Source: Caballeronia calidae
Lineage (GTDB): Bacteria > Pseudomonadota > Gammaproteobacteria > Burkholderiales > Burkholderiaceae
Direction: 5' to 3'
Length of the DNA: 64,000 nt
NCBI RefSeq assembly: GCF_900044055.2
Contig: NZ_FCOX02000011.1
Location: 118,830 to 182,829, forward strand
The notes beneath the pieces are model-generated. The model searched no databases, was not told where the DNA came from, and was given only the letters and a program-made list of their open reading frames with translations. The position numbers were made by a program, and so were the translations under genes. Below are positions 1 to 8,914 of this stretch, piece by piece. Numbering within the stretch: position 1 is the first letter of the stretch; each line of letters begins with the position of its first letter.

Positions 1-617
1 CTAACCGCTATGCGGCCAATCTGGCCAATGGACGTTTCTTGTGGCGCAATCGCATCGGCGCGGAGATGGTGTCGGTCGAAGTGGCGCAACAGCGCAACGG
101 CGAGTTGCTGCCGCGCGAGCCGTTCGATGCGTTATCGCTCAATCTGCGCGCCATGGATGAATTCGATTCGAAAGTGACGGAACTGGGCAACCTGATCGCC
201 GATGGTCTCGCGGGGCGCGCGCACGTGCTGTTGCACGTGGCGGCTTATGTGCGGCTCGGGCTGGGTCAGGAAGTGTTCCCGTCGCAGGAGTTGATTCTCG
301 ACAAGGGCAATAGCCGGAAAAGCAAGACGCTGTATCAGGTGGATAAGGTCGCTGCCATTCATTCGCAAAAGATCGGCAATGCGGTGCGCACGATCGATAC
401 GTGGTACGAGGGCGCGAGCGAACTCGGCCCGATTGCGGTCGAGCCCTATGGCTCGGTCACCACGCAAGGGAGAGCCTACCGTCAACCTAAGCTGAAGCAG
501 GATTTTTATACATTGCTCGACGACTGGGTTCTCAAGGACAAGACGCCGCCGGTGGAGCAGCAGCACTTCGTGATGGCCGTTCTGATTCGCGGGGGTGTAT
601 TCGGCGACGCGAGCTGA
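1..617 (+). CDS. csy3: Type I-F CRISPR backbone protein Csy3 (Cas7f), 5'-truncated by window edge
   Basis: The frame is open from base 3 to a stop at 615-617, giving the last 204 residues of a protein whose family is usually about 330-350 long, so roughly the N-terminal two fifths lie outside the window. The visible start ([20 protein letters not shown]) is a typical Csy3 segment. In the I-F effector (Csy complex) six Csy3 copies form the helical backbone that holds the crRNA spacer. Identity is supported by the neighbours: cas6f starts 5 bp after the stop and a type I-F array follows. The ATG at base 39 is internal, not the true start. cas1, cas2/3, csy1 and csy2 would be expected to the left but cannot be seen. 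Confidence 0.9.
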   Translation, partial: NRYAANLANGRFLWRNRIGAEMVSVEVAQQRNGELLPREPFDALSLNLRAMDEFDSKVTELGNLIADGLAGRAHVLLHVAAYVRLGLGQEVFPSQELILDKGNSRKSKTLYQVDKVAAIHSQKIGNAVRTIDTWYEGASELGPIAVEPYGSVTTQGRAYRQPKLKQDFYTLLDDWVLKDKTPPVEQQHFVMAVLIRGGVFGDAS

Positions 618-622
618 CGACT

Positions 623-1189
623 ATGACGACTCACTATATCGACATCACGTTATTGCCCGATCCTGAGTTCAGTCACGCGCATCTGCTTGGCGCGCTCGTG
701 GCGAAGCTGCATCGCGCGTTGGTCGCGCTTCGGGCCGAGGACATCGGAATCAGCTTTCCGCAATACAGTCTGGGTCCGCGTTCATTGGGCAGTGTGCTGC
801 GTCTGCATGGCGGCGAAACGAGTCTGCAGCGTTTGATGGCGCACGGCTGGTTGCAGGGCATGCGAGATCACGTGCGCCTGACCGGGGTGATGCCGGTGCC
901 GTCGGAGGCGACGCACCGTGTCGTGCAACGGCGGCAGTTCAAGACCAATGCGGAGCGTTTGCGTCGACGTCGCATGCGGCGCAAGGGGGAGACCTTGGAG
1001 GAGGCGTCGGCGGCGATTCCGGACAGCGTCGAACGGCAACCGGATTTGCCTTATGTGCACGTGCGCAGTGCGAGCACGGGGCAGCCGTTTTGCTTGTTTA
1101 TCGACCAGCGAGGGGAGGCGGGTGAGAGGGTGATGGGTGCGTTTAATAGTTATGGGCTGAGTCGGGGGGCTACGGTGCCTTGGTTTTGA
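623..1189 (+). CDS. cas6f: Type I-F pre-crRNA endoribonuclease Cas6f (Csy4)
   Basis: This 188-residue protein matches the usual Csy4 size (about 187). It binds the repeat hairpin and cuts at the base of the stem, leaving an 8-nt 5' handle on each crRNA, then stays on the 3' hairpin as part of the effector. Visible hallmarks are His30, equivalent to catalytic His29 of the Pseudomonas enzyme, an Arg-rich helix near residues 113-121 (RLRRRRMRRK) that contacts the stem, and the C-terminal block FNSYGLSRGATVPWF, which contains the conserved Tyr and the GLS...TVPWF signature. The ATG 5 bp after the csy3 stop implies co-transcription. The gene is intact, so crRNA processing should be functional. Confidence 0.95.
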   Translation: MTTHYIDITLLPDPEFSHAHLLGALVAKLHRALVALRAEDIGISFPQYSLGPRSLGSVLRLHGGETSLQRLMAHGWLQGMRDHVRLTGVMPVPSEATHRVVQRRQFKTNAERLRRRRMRRKGETLEEASAAIPDSVERQPDLPYVHVRSASTGQPFCLFIDQRGEAGERVMGAFNSYGLSRGATVPWF

Positions 1190-1343
1190 GTTTGCTTTGG
1201 ACTGGTTTTCGCTTGAAATGTAGTGGAGGGGCGGTGCGGAAGGTCGGGGCTTGAGCGTATAGGGCGTTATCGTCTTTACGGTCAACGGATGCCGTGTCGA
1301 AGGTTTTAACCCTTTTTCTGGGACCGTCCGGGGCGGGTCTATG

Positions 1344-1356
1344 AATCAATGACTTA
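1344..1356 (+). promoter_or_regulatory. IHF-binding site (distal leader site)
   Basis: AATCAATGACTTA matches all fixed positions of the IHF consensus WATCAANNNNTTR. It lies 83 nt before the first repeat, inside the inverted repeat 1321-1366. IHF bending of the leader is known to promote type I-F spacer integration; use of this site is inferred. Confidence 0.65.
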
Positions 1357-1410
1357 GGGACGGTCCGGAAACTTGGGTGCGTTGGTGGGAAGGATGTTAT
1401 TCGCGATAGA

Positions 1411-1423
1411 AATCAAAGGGATA
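1411..1423 (+). promoter_or_regulatory. IHF-like site (leader-proximal)
   Basis: AATCAAAGGGATA fits WATCAANNNNTTR except for one base in the TTR part. It ends 16 nt before the first repeat. Together with the exact site at 1344 it gives a two-site arrangement; this one is weaker evidence. Confidence 0.4.
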
Positions 1424-1439
1424 GGAGAAGAATTGTCTA

Positions 1440-2964
1440 GTTCGCTGCCGCGTAGGCAGCTTAGAAAGATGTCCGAGCGCAAAACGACAGAATCGCGGGG
1501 TTCGCTGCCGCGTAGGCAGCTTAGAAAATCGCGTGCAACTCCTCGTCCGTGTCCGCCAGGTTCGCTGCCGCGTAGGCAGCTTAGAAACGGAAGCGCTCGC
1601 GATGCACGCCGCAAACCATGTTCGCTGCCGCGTAGGCAGCTTAGAAAGTCGAGAACTGCTTGACGACGCCGGCGGGGATGTTCGCTGCCGCGTAGGCAGC
1701 TTAGAAAATCATGCAAGCCGCGTTCACGTCGCCGAACTTGTTCGCTGCCGCGTAGGCAGCTTAGAAAGTTAACGGCGACGGGACGATTCTCGTGCCGGCG
1801 TTCGCTGCCGCGTAGGCAGCTTAGAAAATGTCGATGCCGCGCCCGCTATTCTGCTGTTCGTTCGCTGCCGCGTAGGCAGCTTAGAAATCGGCGGACGTGA
1901 GTGGCTCGAGCGCATGATCGTTCGCTGCCGCGGAGGCAGCTTAGAAAAGTGGGGGTGGGCCAACTGCGTGGCATCGGCAGTTCGCTGCCGCGTAGGCAGC
2001 TTAGAAAGCCGCCGTACGCACATGAATTCTTTAATGGTGGTTCGCTGCCGCGTAGGCAGCTTAGAAAACGCCGGGAAGCACATGCCCGAGGACTGATTCG
2101 TTCGCTGCCGCGTAGGCAGCTTAGAAAGTGCGAGCGGACGTGGTGTAAGTGGCTCTGAAGTTCGCTGCCGCGTAGGCAGCTTAGAAAGCCGACCAACTTC
2201 GCCACCGCGTAGAAGGCGAGTTCGCTGCCGCGTAGGCAGCTTAGAAAGATGACGTGGAACAACGAGAGCGGCGAGAACGGTTCGCTGCCGCGTAGGCAGC
2301 TTAGAAAGACAGCGCTTCGCCGTCAATCGTTCCGACCGGGTTCGCTGCCGCGTAGGCAGCTTAGAAAGTCGTGTCGCCGAGCTCTTTCGCGTAGCTCCGG
2401 TTCGCTGCCGCGTAGGCAGCTTAGAAATTCAAACCCGCTTTTGCGGCGCGCACCGGGGTGTTCGCTGCCGCGTAGGCAGCTTAGAAAGTTCGGGTCGAGG
2501 ACTGCAAATCGACTTGCGGGTTCGCTGCCGCGTAGGCAGCTTAGAAAGGACAGACGACGCAGCGCGCGCTCGTCATCGCATTCGCTGCCGCGTAGGCAGC
2601 TTAGAAATTGCTCCGTGGGCGTTAGCGAGTAGCACCAGCGTTCGCTGCCGCGTAGGCAGCTTAGAAAAGTGCCGCGCTCATTCGATGAAGTGATGCGCAG
2701 TTCGCTGCCGCGTAGGCAGCTTAGAAAACCTCAAACGTCCCGACGCCCGGATTGAAAACGTTCGCTGCCGCGTAGGAAGCTTAGAAAATCCTGCGGAGTA
2801 GGATTAGCATCGCCATCTTGTTCGCTGCCGCGCAGGCAGCTTAGAAAGAACGCATGAATCAGGATGTCGCCGGCAGCATGTTCGCTGCCGCGCAGGCCGC
2901 TTAGAAAAGTCGATACCGCCATGCTCCCGGCAGACCACGGTTCACCGCCGCGACATCCTAGAAA
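1440..2964 (+). CRISPR. Type I-F CRISPR array, 25 repeats plus one decayed terminal repeat
   Basis: A 28-bp repeat starts every 60 bp from 1440 to 2880 (25 copies), so every spacer is exactly 32 bp; a final degenerate repeat (25 bp, 2940-2964) closes the array for 25 spacers. The repeat begins GTTCGCTGCC and ends CTTAGAAA. Its centre, CTGCC GCGTA GGCAG, forms the hairpin recognised by Cas6f, with predicted crRNA handle CUUAGAAA. Twenty copies are identical. Variants are T14 to G at 1920, G1 to A at 2580, C18 to A at 2760, T14 to C at 2820, and T14 to C plus A19 to C at 2880. Decay therefore increases to the right, placing the leader on the left beside cas6f. No spacer could be matched to a target by eye. 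Confidence 0.98.
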
Positions 2965-3025
2965 TCGCCGGTCGTGAACATGAAATGCATTGCATCTCCC
3001 ACTACCGCACAGTCACCTGAACCCC

Positions 3026-3931
3026 TCAACCGCGCCCCCGCCCCCCCAACCCCTTCTCAATCTCCCCATCCATCCACGCAAGAAACTTCGCCACCCGAGG
3101 CAACCCCGCATTCTGACTCGGATAAACCAGATGATGCGCCCCGACCTCAACCGCATACTCCCCGCCAAACACCGGCACCAAAGACCCCCGCTCCAGATGC
3201 ACCGACGCGAGCATCGTGCTCTCCAGCGCGATGCCATGCCCGAGCGCCGCCGCCTCGAGCGACATATAAGACCGATCGAACGAAAAATCGAACGCCTTGC
3301 GCTTCACCGCGACGCCGAACTTGCCGAACCACTGCTGCCATTGCACGAGCGGCGATTCGGAGAAGATCAGCCGCCGTTCCAGAAGATCGTCAGGCGATGA
3401 CACCGGATAACGCTCGAGATAAGCGCGCGATGCGAGCGGCGCGATGGTTTCATGGCGCAGCGTCTTGATTTCGACATCGGTCCAATGCGCATAACCGTGA
3501 CGCACATCGATATCGTAGTAACCGGACGTGAACGACACATTCTCATACGAGCATGCGAGGTTCATCTGAATGTCGCCGTTCGCTTCCTGAAACGCGGCGA
3601 GACGCGGCAATAACCACATCAGCCCGAAGCTCGGGCTCGAATGAATCCGCAAGATCTCGACCGACGTTTCGCTCGATGCCCGCTCGGTCGCGCGATTCAG
3701 CTCGGCGAGCGCACCGGTCACATCGGAGAGATATTGCGTGCCGGTGGGTGTGAGCACGAGGCCGCGTCCGAGCCGCGTGAACAACGCACGCCCGACGATG
3801 CTCTCCAGATTCGCCAGCTGATGACTGACGGCGGAAGGCGTGAGGCCGAGTTCATCGGCGGCGCGATTGACGCTCTTCGTTCGCGCGACGCTTTCGAACG
3901 CGATGATGGATTTCAGCGGAGGAAGGCGCAT
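3026..3931 (-). CDS. LysR-family regulator (GcvA-like)
   Basis: This 301-residue protein has the standard LysR layout. An N-terminal winged HTH lies at about residues 5-63 (KSVNRAADELGLTPSAVSHQ is the helix-turn-helix), followed by a linker helix and a substrate-binding effector domain from about residue 90. The opening MRLPPLKSIIAFESVART resembles the GcvA subgroup. Its ATG lies 6 bp after the stop of the AhpD-like gene on the same strand, so the two are probably co-transcribed and the regulator may control its own operon. The gene stops shortly before the CRISPR array's terminal repeat. The effector is unknown. A proline-rich frame antisense to its 3' end is a shadow. Confidence 0.85.
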   Translation of the reverse strand: MRLPPLKSIIAFESVARTKSVNRAADELGLTPSAVSHQLANLESIVGRALFTRLGRGLVLTPTGTQYLSDVTGALAELNRATERASSETSVEILRIHSSPSFGLMWLLPRLAAFQEANGDIQMNLACSYENVSFTSGYYDIDVRHGYAHWTDVEIKTLRHETIAPLASRAYLERYPVSSPDDLLERRLIFSESPLVQWQQWFGKFGVAVKRKAFDFSFDRSYMSLEAAALGHGIALESTMLASVHLERGSLVPVFGGEYAVEVGAHHLVYPSQNAGLPRVAKFLAWMDGEIEKGLGGRGRG

Positions 3932-3937
3932 GGGTTC

Positions 3938-4525
3938 TTATTTCGGCTCCTTAGGCACGCGTCCCATCAAGAAGAACTCGTCATTGGGCCGCATCGACAT
4001 CACATTCGCCATGCGATTCGACAAGCCGAAGAACGCCGTGATCGCCGCGATATCCCACACGTCTTCGTCGCTGAATCCATGCGCGTGCAGTGCGGCGAAG
4101 TCATCGTCGTCCACGGTGCCCGACGCGCGGCACACCTTCAACGCGAAATCGAGCATCGCTTTCTGACGCGGCGTGATGTCCGCCTTGCGATGATTCACCG
4201 CCACCTGATCCGCGACGAGCGCATTCTTTTCATAGATCCGCAAAATGGCCCCATGCGCGACGACGCAATAGAGGCAATCGTTCACCGCGCTCGTCGCGAC
4301 GACGATCATCTCGCGCTCGCCCTTGGTCAGGCCGCCGTCCTTCAGCATGAGCGCATCGTGATAGGCGAAGAACGCGCGGAACTCATCGGGCCGATGCGCG
4401 AGCGTGAGAAACACGTTCGGCACGAAGCCCGCCTTGTCCTGCACTTCGAGAATGCGCGCGCGGATATCGTCGGGCCATTCCCGCGGATCGGGAACGGGAT
4501 AGCGGCTGATGGGCTTGTGCGTCAT
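3938..4525 (-). CDS. AhpD-like peroxidase-related protein
   Basis: This 195-residue protein of the carboxymuconolactone decarboxylase/AhpD superfamily contains the redox pair Cys-Leu-Tyr-Cys followed by His in NDCLYCVVAHG, with a preceding acidic helix (TKGEREMIVVATSAVNDC) typical of the AhpD core. Family members reduce peroxides or recycle AhpC-type peroxiredoxins through the CxxC pair; the substrate here is not known. Length and motif order fit the peroxidase-related subgroup better than true CMD. It lies 48 bp downstream of the hybrid kinase gene and 6 bp upstream of a LysR gene, all on the minus strand, so a three-gene unit is possible. Confidence 0.8.
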   Translation of the reverse strand: MTHKPISRYPVPDPREWPDDIRARILEVQDKAGFVPNVFLTLAHRPDEFRAFFAYHDALMLKDGGLTKGEREMIVVATSAVNDCLYCVVAHGAILRIYEKNALVADQVAVNHRKADITPRQKAMLDFALKVCRASGTVDDDDFAALHAHGFSDEDVWDIAAITAFFGLSNRMANVMSMRPNDEFFLMGRVPKEPK

Positions 4526-4573
4526 GACGTCCTCGAAGGCGTTGATCGAACGCCCATTGTAGAGCGAGGTCCG

Positions 4574-7183
4574 TCAGCGCGTGACCGTCAGTGACGACAG
4601 CAGCTTGAGCAGACTGTCCACGTTCACCGGCTTCACGAAGTGATAATCGAAGCCCGCCGATTGCGCGCGCAGCCGGTCTTCCGCCTGGCCATAGCCCGTG
4701 ATCGCGATCAGCAAAGGCTTCGTGTCGCCCTTGCGGCGCAGGCGTCGCGCGAGCTCGTAGCCGTCGATATCGGGCAGGCCGATATCGAGCAGCGCCACAT
4801 CGGGCTTCAACAAGGGCGCGGCCTCCAGCGCTTCGGACGACGAGTACGCGACGCGCGCGACATGTTCCTCCGACTCGCATAGCATCGCGAGCGAATCGGC
4901 GGCGTCGCGGTTATCGTCGACGACGAGTATGCGCAATGCCGCGCGCGTCTCGCGCACGCTCGTCTCCGAAAGGGCGAGCGCCGAATGCCGTTCGTGATGA
5001 GAGACGCGCGGCAGCCGCACCGTCACCGTCGTGCCGAGGCCCGGCCCCGGGCTTTGCACGGTGATCGTGCCTTTGTGCATCTCGACGAGCTTCTTCACGA
5101 GCGACAAGCCGATGCCGAGTCCGCCGTTCGAGCGGTCCAGCGTGCGCTCGCCCTGCGAGAAAAGCTCGAACACCTTGGGCAAGAGATCGGACGAAATGCC
5201 GGTGCCCGTATCGGCGATGACGATCGATACCCACGCATCGTCCGCATGCACGCTCACGGTGATGCGCCCTTGCTCGGGCGTGTACTTGCTCGCATTGTTC
5301 AGCACGTTCACGAGAATCTGCGAGAGGCGCGTGGGATCGCCGCATACCCATGTGGTCGCATCGGATACATCGACCTGAATGTTCTGCGAGCGCGACTCGA
5401 CCATGCCCGCGATCGCTTCCACCGCGTGATACACCGCCGTGCCGACGAGAATCGGCTCGACCTGCAGCGCGATGCGTCCCTGCGTGATGCGCGAGACTTC
5501 GAGCAGATCGTCGACGATGCGCGTCATGTGCTCCACTTGTCTGCCCATCAGATCGATGAGTTCGCGCAGATGCGTGTCGCGGTCCTGATCCTTTTGCAAG
5601 AGCGCGATGGCCGTGCGCAACGGCGCGAGCGGATTGCGCAGCTCATGCGCGAGCATCGCGAGGAATTCGTCCTTGCGGCGTCCGGCTTCGCGCAGCATCA
5701 GTTCCATATGCTTGCGCTCGGTGATGTCGATCACGCTGCCGATGATGCGCAACGGCTGGCCGTCCTTGCTGCGCTGGAGCAGGGCGTTGCCCTGCATCCA
5801 TTGCTCGCCGTGCAGGTTGCGCACGCGGAACTCGAAGGTGCCGTCCGGATCGGCGCCTTGCGCGAGGGTGCGCACGTAGCGATCCAGTGCGGGACTGTCT
5901 TCGGGATGCACGCGTGCGAGCGCGGCTTCGTAGCTGAGCGTCTCGGTGATCTGGCGCTCGCCGCCGGTTTCGAGAAAGAGCGTCCATGTCGCGAGCTCAA
6001 GCGACGCGATGCGGATATGCGCGGCCTGCATCGCCACCGTCAGGCGCAAGCTGCGCGCTTCGATCGCGGCCTGGGCCTCGTAGCGCGGCGTGACGTCGGT
6101 CGTCGTGCCGAACCATTCCTGCAGGTTGCCTTTGTCGTCGTAGAGTGGCGCGGCATGCGCCTCGACCATGCGATAAGCGCCGTCGCGCCGATACATGCGA
6201 AAGGTGAGCGTGCGTGCCGTGCCTGCGCGCAATACATCGAGCCATGCCTGATGCGTGCGCTCGCGATCGTCGGGATGGATGTAATCGAGCCAGCCCCAGC
6301 CGGACAATTCGTCGGGCGGCGTGCCCGTGAACTCCTCCCATTCCCCGCCCGATGGACGGATCTCGCCGTTCGCATCGGCCGACCAGACGAGTGCGCCCGT
6401 CGTCTCGACGAGCGCGCGATAGCGCCGTTCGGAAAGACTCAAACGCTCTTCGTCCGCGCGCTGCATGCTGATGTCGAAGCTCACGCCATAGACGCGCGCG
6501 AGCACGCCATGACGATCGAACTCGGGATGCCCGCGCATACGCAGCCAGCGGCGTTGTCCCTGCTTGCCTTCGAGAACGAAGTCGAACTCGAACGGGCCGC
6601 CGTCGCGCAACGCTTCGGTGAGCTTGCGCTGAAACGGCTCGCGATATTCCGGCGCGACGCGGTCCCATACTTCCGAAAGCAAAACAGCTTCGGTGCCGGG
6701 CGGAAACGAGTAGAGCGCCGCGAGCTGCGCGGTCATGCGCACGACGCGCGTTTGCATGTCCCATTCCCACGCGCCCATGCGCGCGCCCGCGAACGCGGCC
6801 TGCAGACGCCGCTCGCTCGCCTCGTACATCGCCCATGCGTGACGGCACTCGTGTATGTCGATGGCCACGCCGACCGTATCGCCGATCTGTCCTTCTTCAT
6901 CGCGCCGCGCCTGCAGATGCAGCGTGTGCCAGCGAAAGGCGCCGTCGTTGCGCAGCAGGCGCACGTCGACATTGCGCAGCAGCGTGCCGTCGCGCATTTG
7001 ACGCAGTGCATCGAGAACGGGAGGAATGTCGTCCGGGTGGACAAATGCTTTCCAATGCCGCCCGACCAGTTCCGGAAACGGGACGCCGAGATAGCGGCAA
7101 GCCCACGGATTCGCATACTGGATCACACCATCGCGCGCCGCGCGCCACACGAACGACGGCAGAAAATGAGCAGGATCGTGCAT
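4574..7183 (-). CDS. Soluble multi-PAS hybrid sensor histidine kinase
   Basis: This 869-residue protein (from the chosen start) has no membrane segments. Four to five PAS/PAC modules fill about residues 5-510 (for example RDGVIQYANPWACRYLGVPF). A HisKA helix carries the phospho-accepting His in AHELRNPLAPL, an HATPase domain shows the N box (LVNVLNNASKYTP) and G boxes (DTGTGIS, GGLGIGLSLVKK), and a C-terminal receiver occupies the last 120 residues (VVDDNRDAADS; phospho-Asp in VALLDIGLP; Lys in HFVKP). I chose ATG 7183 because AAGGA lies 5 nt upstream; the frame continues 29 codons further without such a site. The PAS array suggests cytoplasmic redox, light or small-molecule sensing, but the ligand is unknown. 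There is no DNA-binding output, so a partner regulator elsewhere is expected. Confidence 0.9.
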   Translation of the reverse strand: MHDPAHFLPSFVWRAARDGVIQYANPWACRYLGVPFPELVGRHWKAFVHPDDIPPVLDALRQMRDGTLLRNVDVRLLRNDGAFRWHTLHLQARRDEEGQIGDTVGVAIDIHECRHAWAMYEASERRLQAAFAGARMGAWEWDMQTRVVRMTAQLAALYSFPPGTEAVLLSEVWDRVAPEYREPFQRKLTEALRDGGPFEFDFVLEGKQGQRRWLRMRGHPEFDRHGVLARVYGVSFDISMQRADEERLSLSERRYRALVETTGALVWSADANGEIRPSGGEWEEFTGTPPDELSGWGWLDYIHPDDRERTHQAWLDVLRAGTARTLTFRMYRRDGAYRMVEAHAAPLYDDKGNLQEWFGTTTDVTPRYEAQAAIEARSLRLTVAMQAAHIRIASLELATWTLFLETGGERQITETLSYEAALARVHPEDSPALDRYVRTLAQGADPDGTFEFRVRNLHGEQWMQGNALLQRSKDGQPLRIIGSVIDITERKHMELMLREAGRRKDEFLAMLAHELRNPLAPLRTAIALLQKDQDRDTHLRELIDLMGRQVEHMTRIVDDLLEVSRITQGRIALQVEPILVGTAVYHAVEAIAGMVESRSQNIQVDVSDATTWVCGDPTRLSQILVNVLNNASKYTPEQGRITVSVHADDAWVSIVIADTGTGISSDLLPKVFELFSQGERTLDRSNGGLGIGLSLVKKLVEMHKGTITVQSPGPGLGTTVTVRLPRVSHHERHSALALSETSVRETRAALRILVVDDNRDAADSLAMLCESEEHVARVAYSSSEALEAAPLLKPDVALLDIGLPDIDGYELARRLRRKGDTKPLLIAITGYGQAEDRLRAQSAGFDYHFVKPVNVDSLLKLLSSLTVTR

Positions 7184-7396
7184 GAGCGTCCTTGCTTCCT
7201 TATTCGGGCGAGACGCGTCGCCGGGCGCGGCATCGGGAGGCGGCGATAGCCTGGGGATACCATACAACAAAAGTGCAGCAATAACGCCCGCATGCGCCGC
7301 TGCTGCGCGCCCCGTCAGCGAGCAGGATGTAATTTGTACGTTGTCGATATGGTTTTGAACCCGCGCGGCGCACGCATGTCGCGCGGACTCGCGCCA
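7184..7396. other. Intergenic region upstream of the hybrid kinase
   Basis: These 213 bp lie between two minus-strand genes, so the kinase promoter should be here, read leftwards. No clear sigma-70 hexamer pair or palindrome stood out. Confidence 0.4.
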
Positions 7397-7582
7397 TCAT
7401 CCCGCTTCGCCCACGTCCTTCGGATTCGGCAACTCGCCTTCCTTGCCTCGTTGATCGGGCTTCGGCGGCGCGGGCTCGTTCTTCATCGCGCGCTGTTGCT
7501 CGTCGGACAAGCGGCGATCGGCCACGTTCGGATCATCCGGCGTCTGCTTCGGCGGCGTTTGACGATCGGTCTGTTCGGTCAT
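7397..7582 (-). CDS. Small hydrophilic protein of unknown function
   Basis: A 61-residue protein, highly charged and Pro/Gln/Asp rich (TEQTDRQTPPKQTPDDPNVA), with no signal peptide, cysteines or membrane segment, so it is probably cytosolic and largely disordered. The start at 7582 is chosen because AGGAG sits 6-7 nt upstream; the frame runs 26 codons further without such a site. Small Pro/Asp-rich proteins of this kind are common in Burkholderia relatives, but I do not recognise a named family. It is divergent from the mutarotase-like gene and may share its promoter region. Confidence 0.6.
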   Translation of the reverse strand: MTEQTDRQTPPKQTPDDPNVADRRLSDEQQRAMKNEPAPPKPDQRGKEGELPNPKDVGEAG

Positions 7583-7742
7583 GAATGGCTCCTTGTCTTC
7601 ATCGTCGATTGAGTGCGAACATCGGGCGCATCGCGCGTGCCCGGCTGCGCGATCAGGCATAGCCGATGCTCGCCTCGCATTCCGATGTCCCGTCCTCGAC
7701 GCGATGACGCGCCGCGAGGGCGTATCGAACGATCATTCACTG

Positions 7743-8912
7743 ATGCCGCTCATGCGATACACCATGAAGGCCGTTGCCCTGGCAGCTTCGGCTGCTTTCG
7801 CTTGCATCACGTCGATGCCGAATCGCGCAACGGCGGCGTCCGTCGTTTCGGCGCCGTATGGCGCGACGCAACAAGGGCAGGCGGTCGTTCAATACACGCT
7901 GTCGAACGCGCGCGGCGTGACGATGAGCTGCATCACGTACGGCGGCATTGTCACGCGTCTCGATGTGCCGGACCGGCGCGGGCGTCGCGCGGATATCGTG
8001 CTCGGCTTCGGCTCGCTCAGCGACTATGAGAAGCACAACGGCAAGATTCATTTCGGCGGATTGATCGGACGTTATGCGAACCGCATCGCCGATGGACGGT
8101 TCGAGCTCGACGGACGCAGCTACAAGCTGCCCGTCAACGAGCCGCCGAACACATTGCACGGCGGCCCGCGCGGGTTCGACGAAAAAGTCTGGACCGTGGT
8201 CAGGACGTTTCAGGGGGCACAGGGCGCGGGCGTGCAGCTTCGCTATGTGAGTCCCGATGGCGAGAACGGTTTTCCCGGCACGCTCTCCGTCGATGTGACT
8301 TACACGCTCACGGACGACAACGAAGTGCGCATCGACTATCGCGCGAAGACGGACAAGCCGACTGTCGTGAATCTCACGAATCACAGCTACTTCAATCTCG
8401 CGGGGGAGGGCAGCGGCAGCGTCGAGGCGCAGCTCATCATGATCGCGGGGTCGACCTATACGCCGATACGTCCCGATTCGATCCCGACGGGCGAGATCGT
8501 GAGTGTGGAAAACACGCCGCTGGATTTGCGCGCGCTGACGCCGATCGGCGCGCGGCTGCGTTCGTCGCATCCGCAGATGCGTTACGCGCACGGCTACGAT
8601 CACAACTGGAAGCTCAACAAGAACGGCCCGCGCAATGGCGAGCCGAGCTTCGCGGCACGCGCCTACGATCCGTCGAGCGGACGCGTGCTCGATGTCTACA
8701 CGACGCAGCCGGGCCTTCAGTTCTACACGGGCAACGGTCTGGACGGCAGCGTCGTCGGCATGTCGGGGGCGGCTTACAGGCAGACGGACGGCTTCGCGCT
8801 CGAAGCGGAACACTTCCCGGATTCGCCGAATCGTCCAACGTTCCCGTCGACCGAGCTCAAGCCCGGCGACGAGTATCACGAGGTCACTGTCTGGAAGATC
8901 GGCGTGCGTTGA
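7743..8912 (+). CDS. Exported aldose 1-epimerase (galactose mutarotase family)
   Basis: A mutarotase-family protein of 389 residues that interconverts alpha and beta anomers of aldoses. Family blocks are clear: TYGGIVTRLDVPDR, GRYANRIADGRF, NTLHGGPRGFD with the catalytic His, LTNHSYFNL with the second His, and DGFALEAEHFPDSPN carrying the catalytic Glu. A hydrophobic stretch (KAVALAASAAFACITS) ending near Ala-Thr-Ala-Ala looks like a signal peptide, suggesting a periplasmic enzyme, whereas many mutarotases are cytosolic. The start is uncertain among ATGs at 7743, 7752 and 7764, none with a strong ribosome site. The stop lies 2 bp from the converging serine hydrolase gene. No sugar operon adjoins, so the substrate is unknown. 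Confidence 0.85.
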   Translation: MPLMRYTMKAVALAASAAFACITSMPNRATAASVVSAPYGATQQGQAVVQYTLSNARGVTMSCITYGGIVTRLDVPDRRGRRADIVLGFGSLSDYEKHNGKIHFGGLIGRYANRIADGRFELDGRSYKLPVNEPPNTLHGGPRGFDEKVWTVVRTFQGAQGAGVQLRYVSPDGENGFPGTLSVDVTYTLTDDNEVRIDYRAKTDKPTVVNLTNHSYFNLAGEGSGSVEAQLIMIAGSTYTPIRPDSIPTGEIVSVENTPLDLRALTPIGARLRSSHPQMRYAHGYDHNWKLNKNGPRNGEPSFAARAYDPSSGRVLDVYTTQPGLQFYTGNGLDGSVVGMSGAAYRQTDGFALEAEHFPDSPNRPTFPSTELKPGDEYHEVTVWKIGVR

Positions 8913-8914
8913 GC

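Larger units (their letters stand above)
1190..1439 (+). promoter_or_regulatory. CRISPR leader
   Basis: This is the 250-bp non-coding stretch between cas6f and the first repeat. Its position at the conserved-repeat end of the array, opposite the decayed end, marks it as the leader where new spacers enter and from which the array is transcribed rightwards. It is richer in A/T near the repeat (1395-1438). It holds an inverted repeat GGACCGTCC (1321-1329) / GGACGGTCC (1358-1366) that flanks an exact IHF consensus, and a second near-consensus IHF site close to the first repeat. No convincing ORF lies here. Confidence 0.8.

Noticed and set aside
1354..2922. Several open frames with repeated Leu-Pro-Arg-Arg-Gln-Leu-Arg peptides inside the CRISPR array, on both strands.
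   Set aside because: The 28+32 period is 60 bp, a multiple of three, so repeat-derived peptides recur in frame by necessity. They are array DNA, not genes.
1..2964. A type I-F3 (Tn7-like, CAST) system was considered.
   Set aside because: There are 25 spacers in a regular array and no tniQ or tns genes in view. The visible part fits ordinary I-F immunity, although genes to the left are not seen.
4985..7249. A 754-codon plus-strand frame antisense to the hybrid kinase.
   Set aside because: It has Arg/Ala/His-rich composition without any domain and lies opposite a clear kinase gene. GC-rich third positions keep the antisense frame open.
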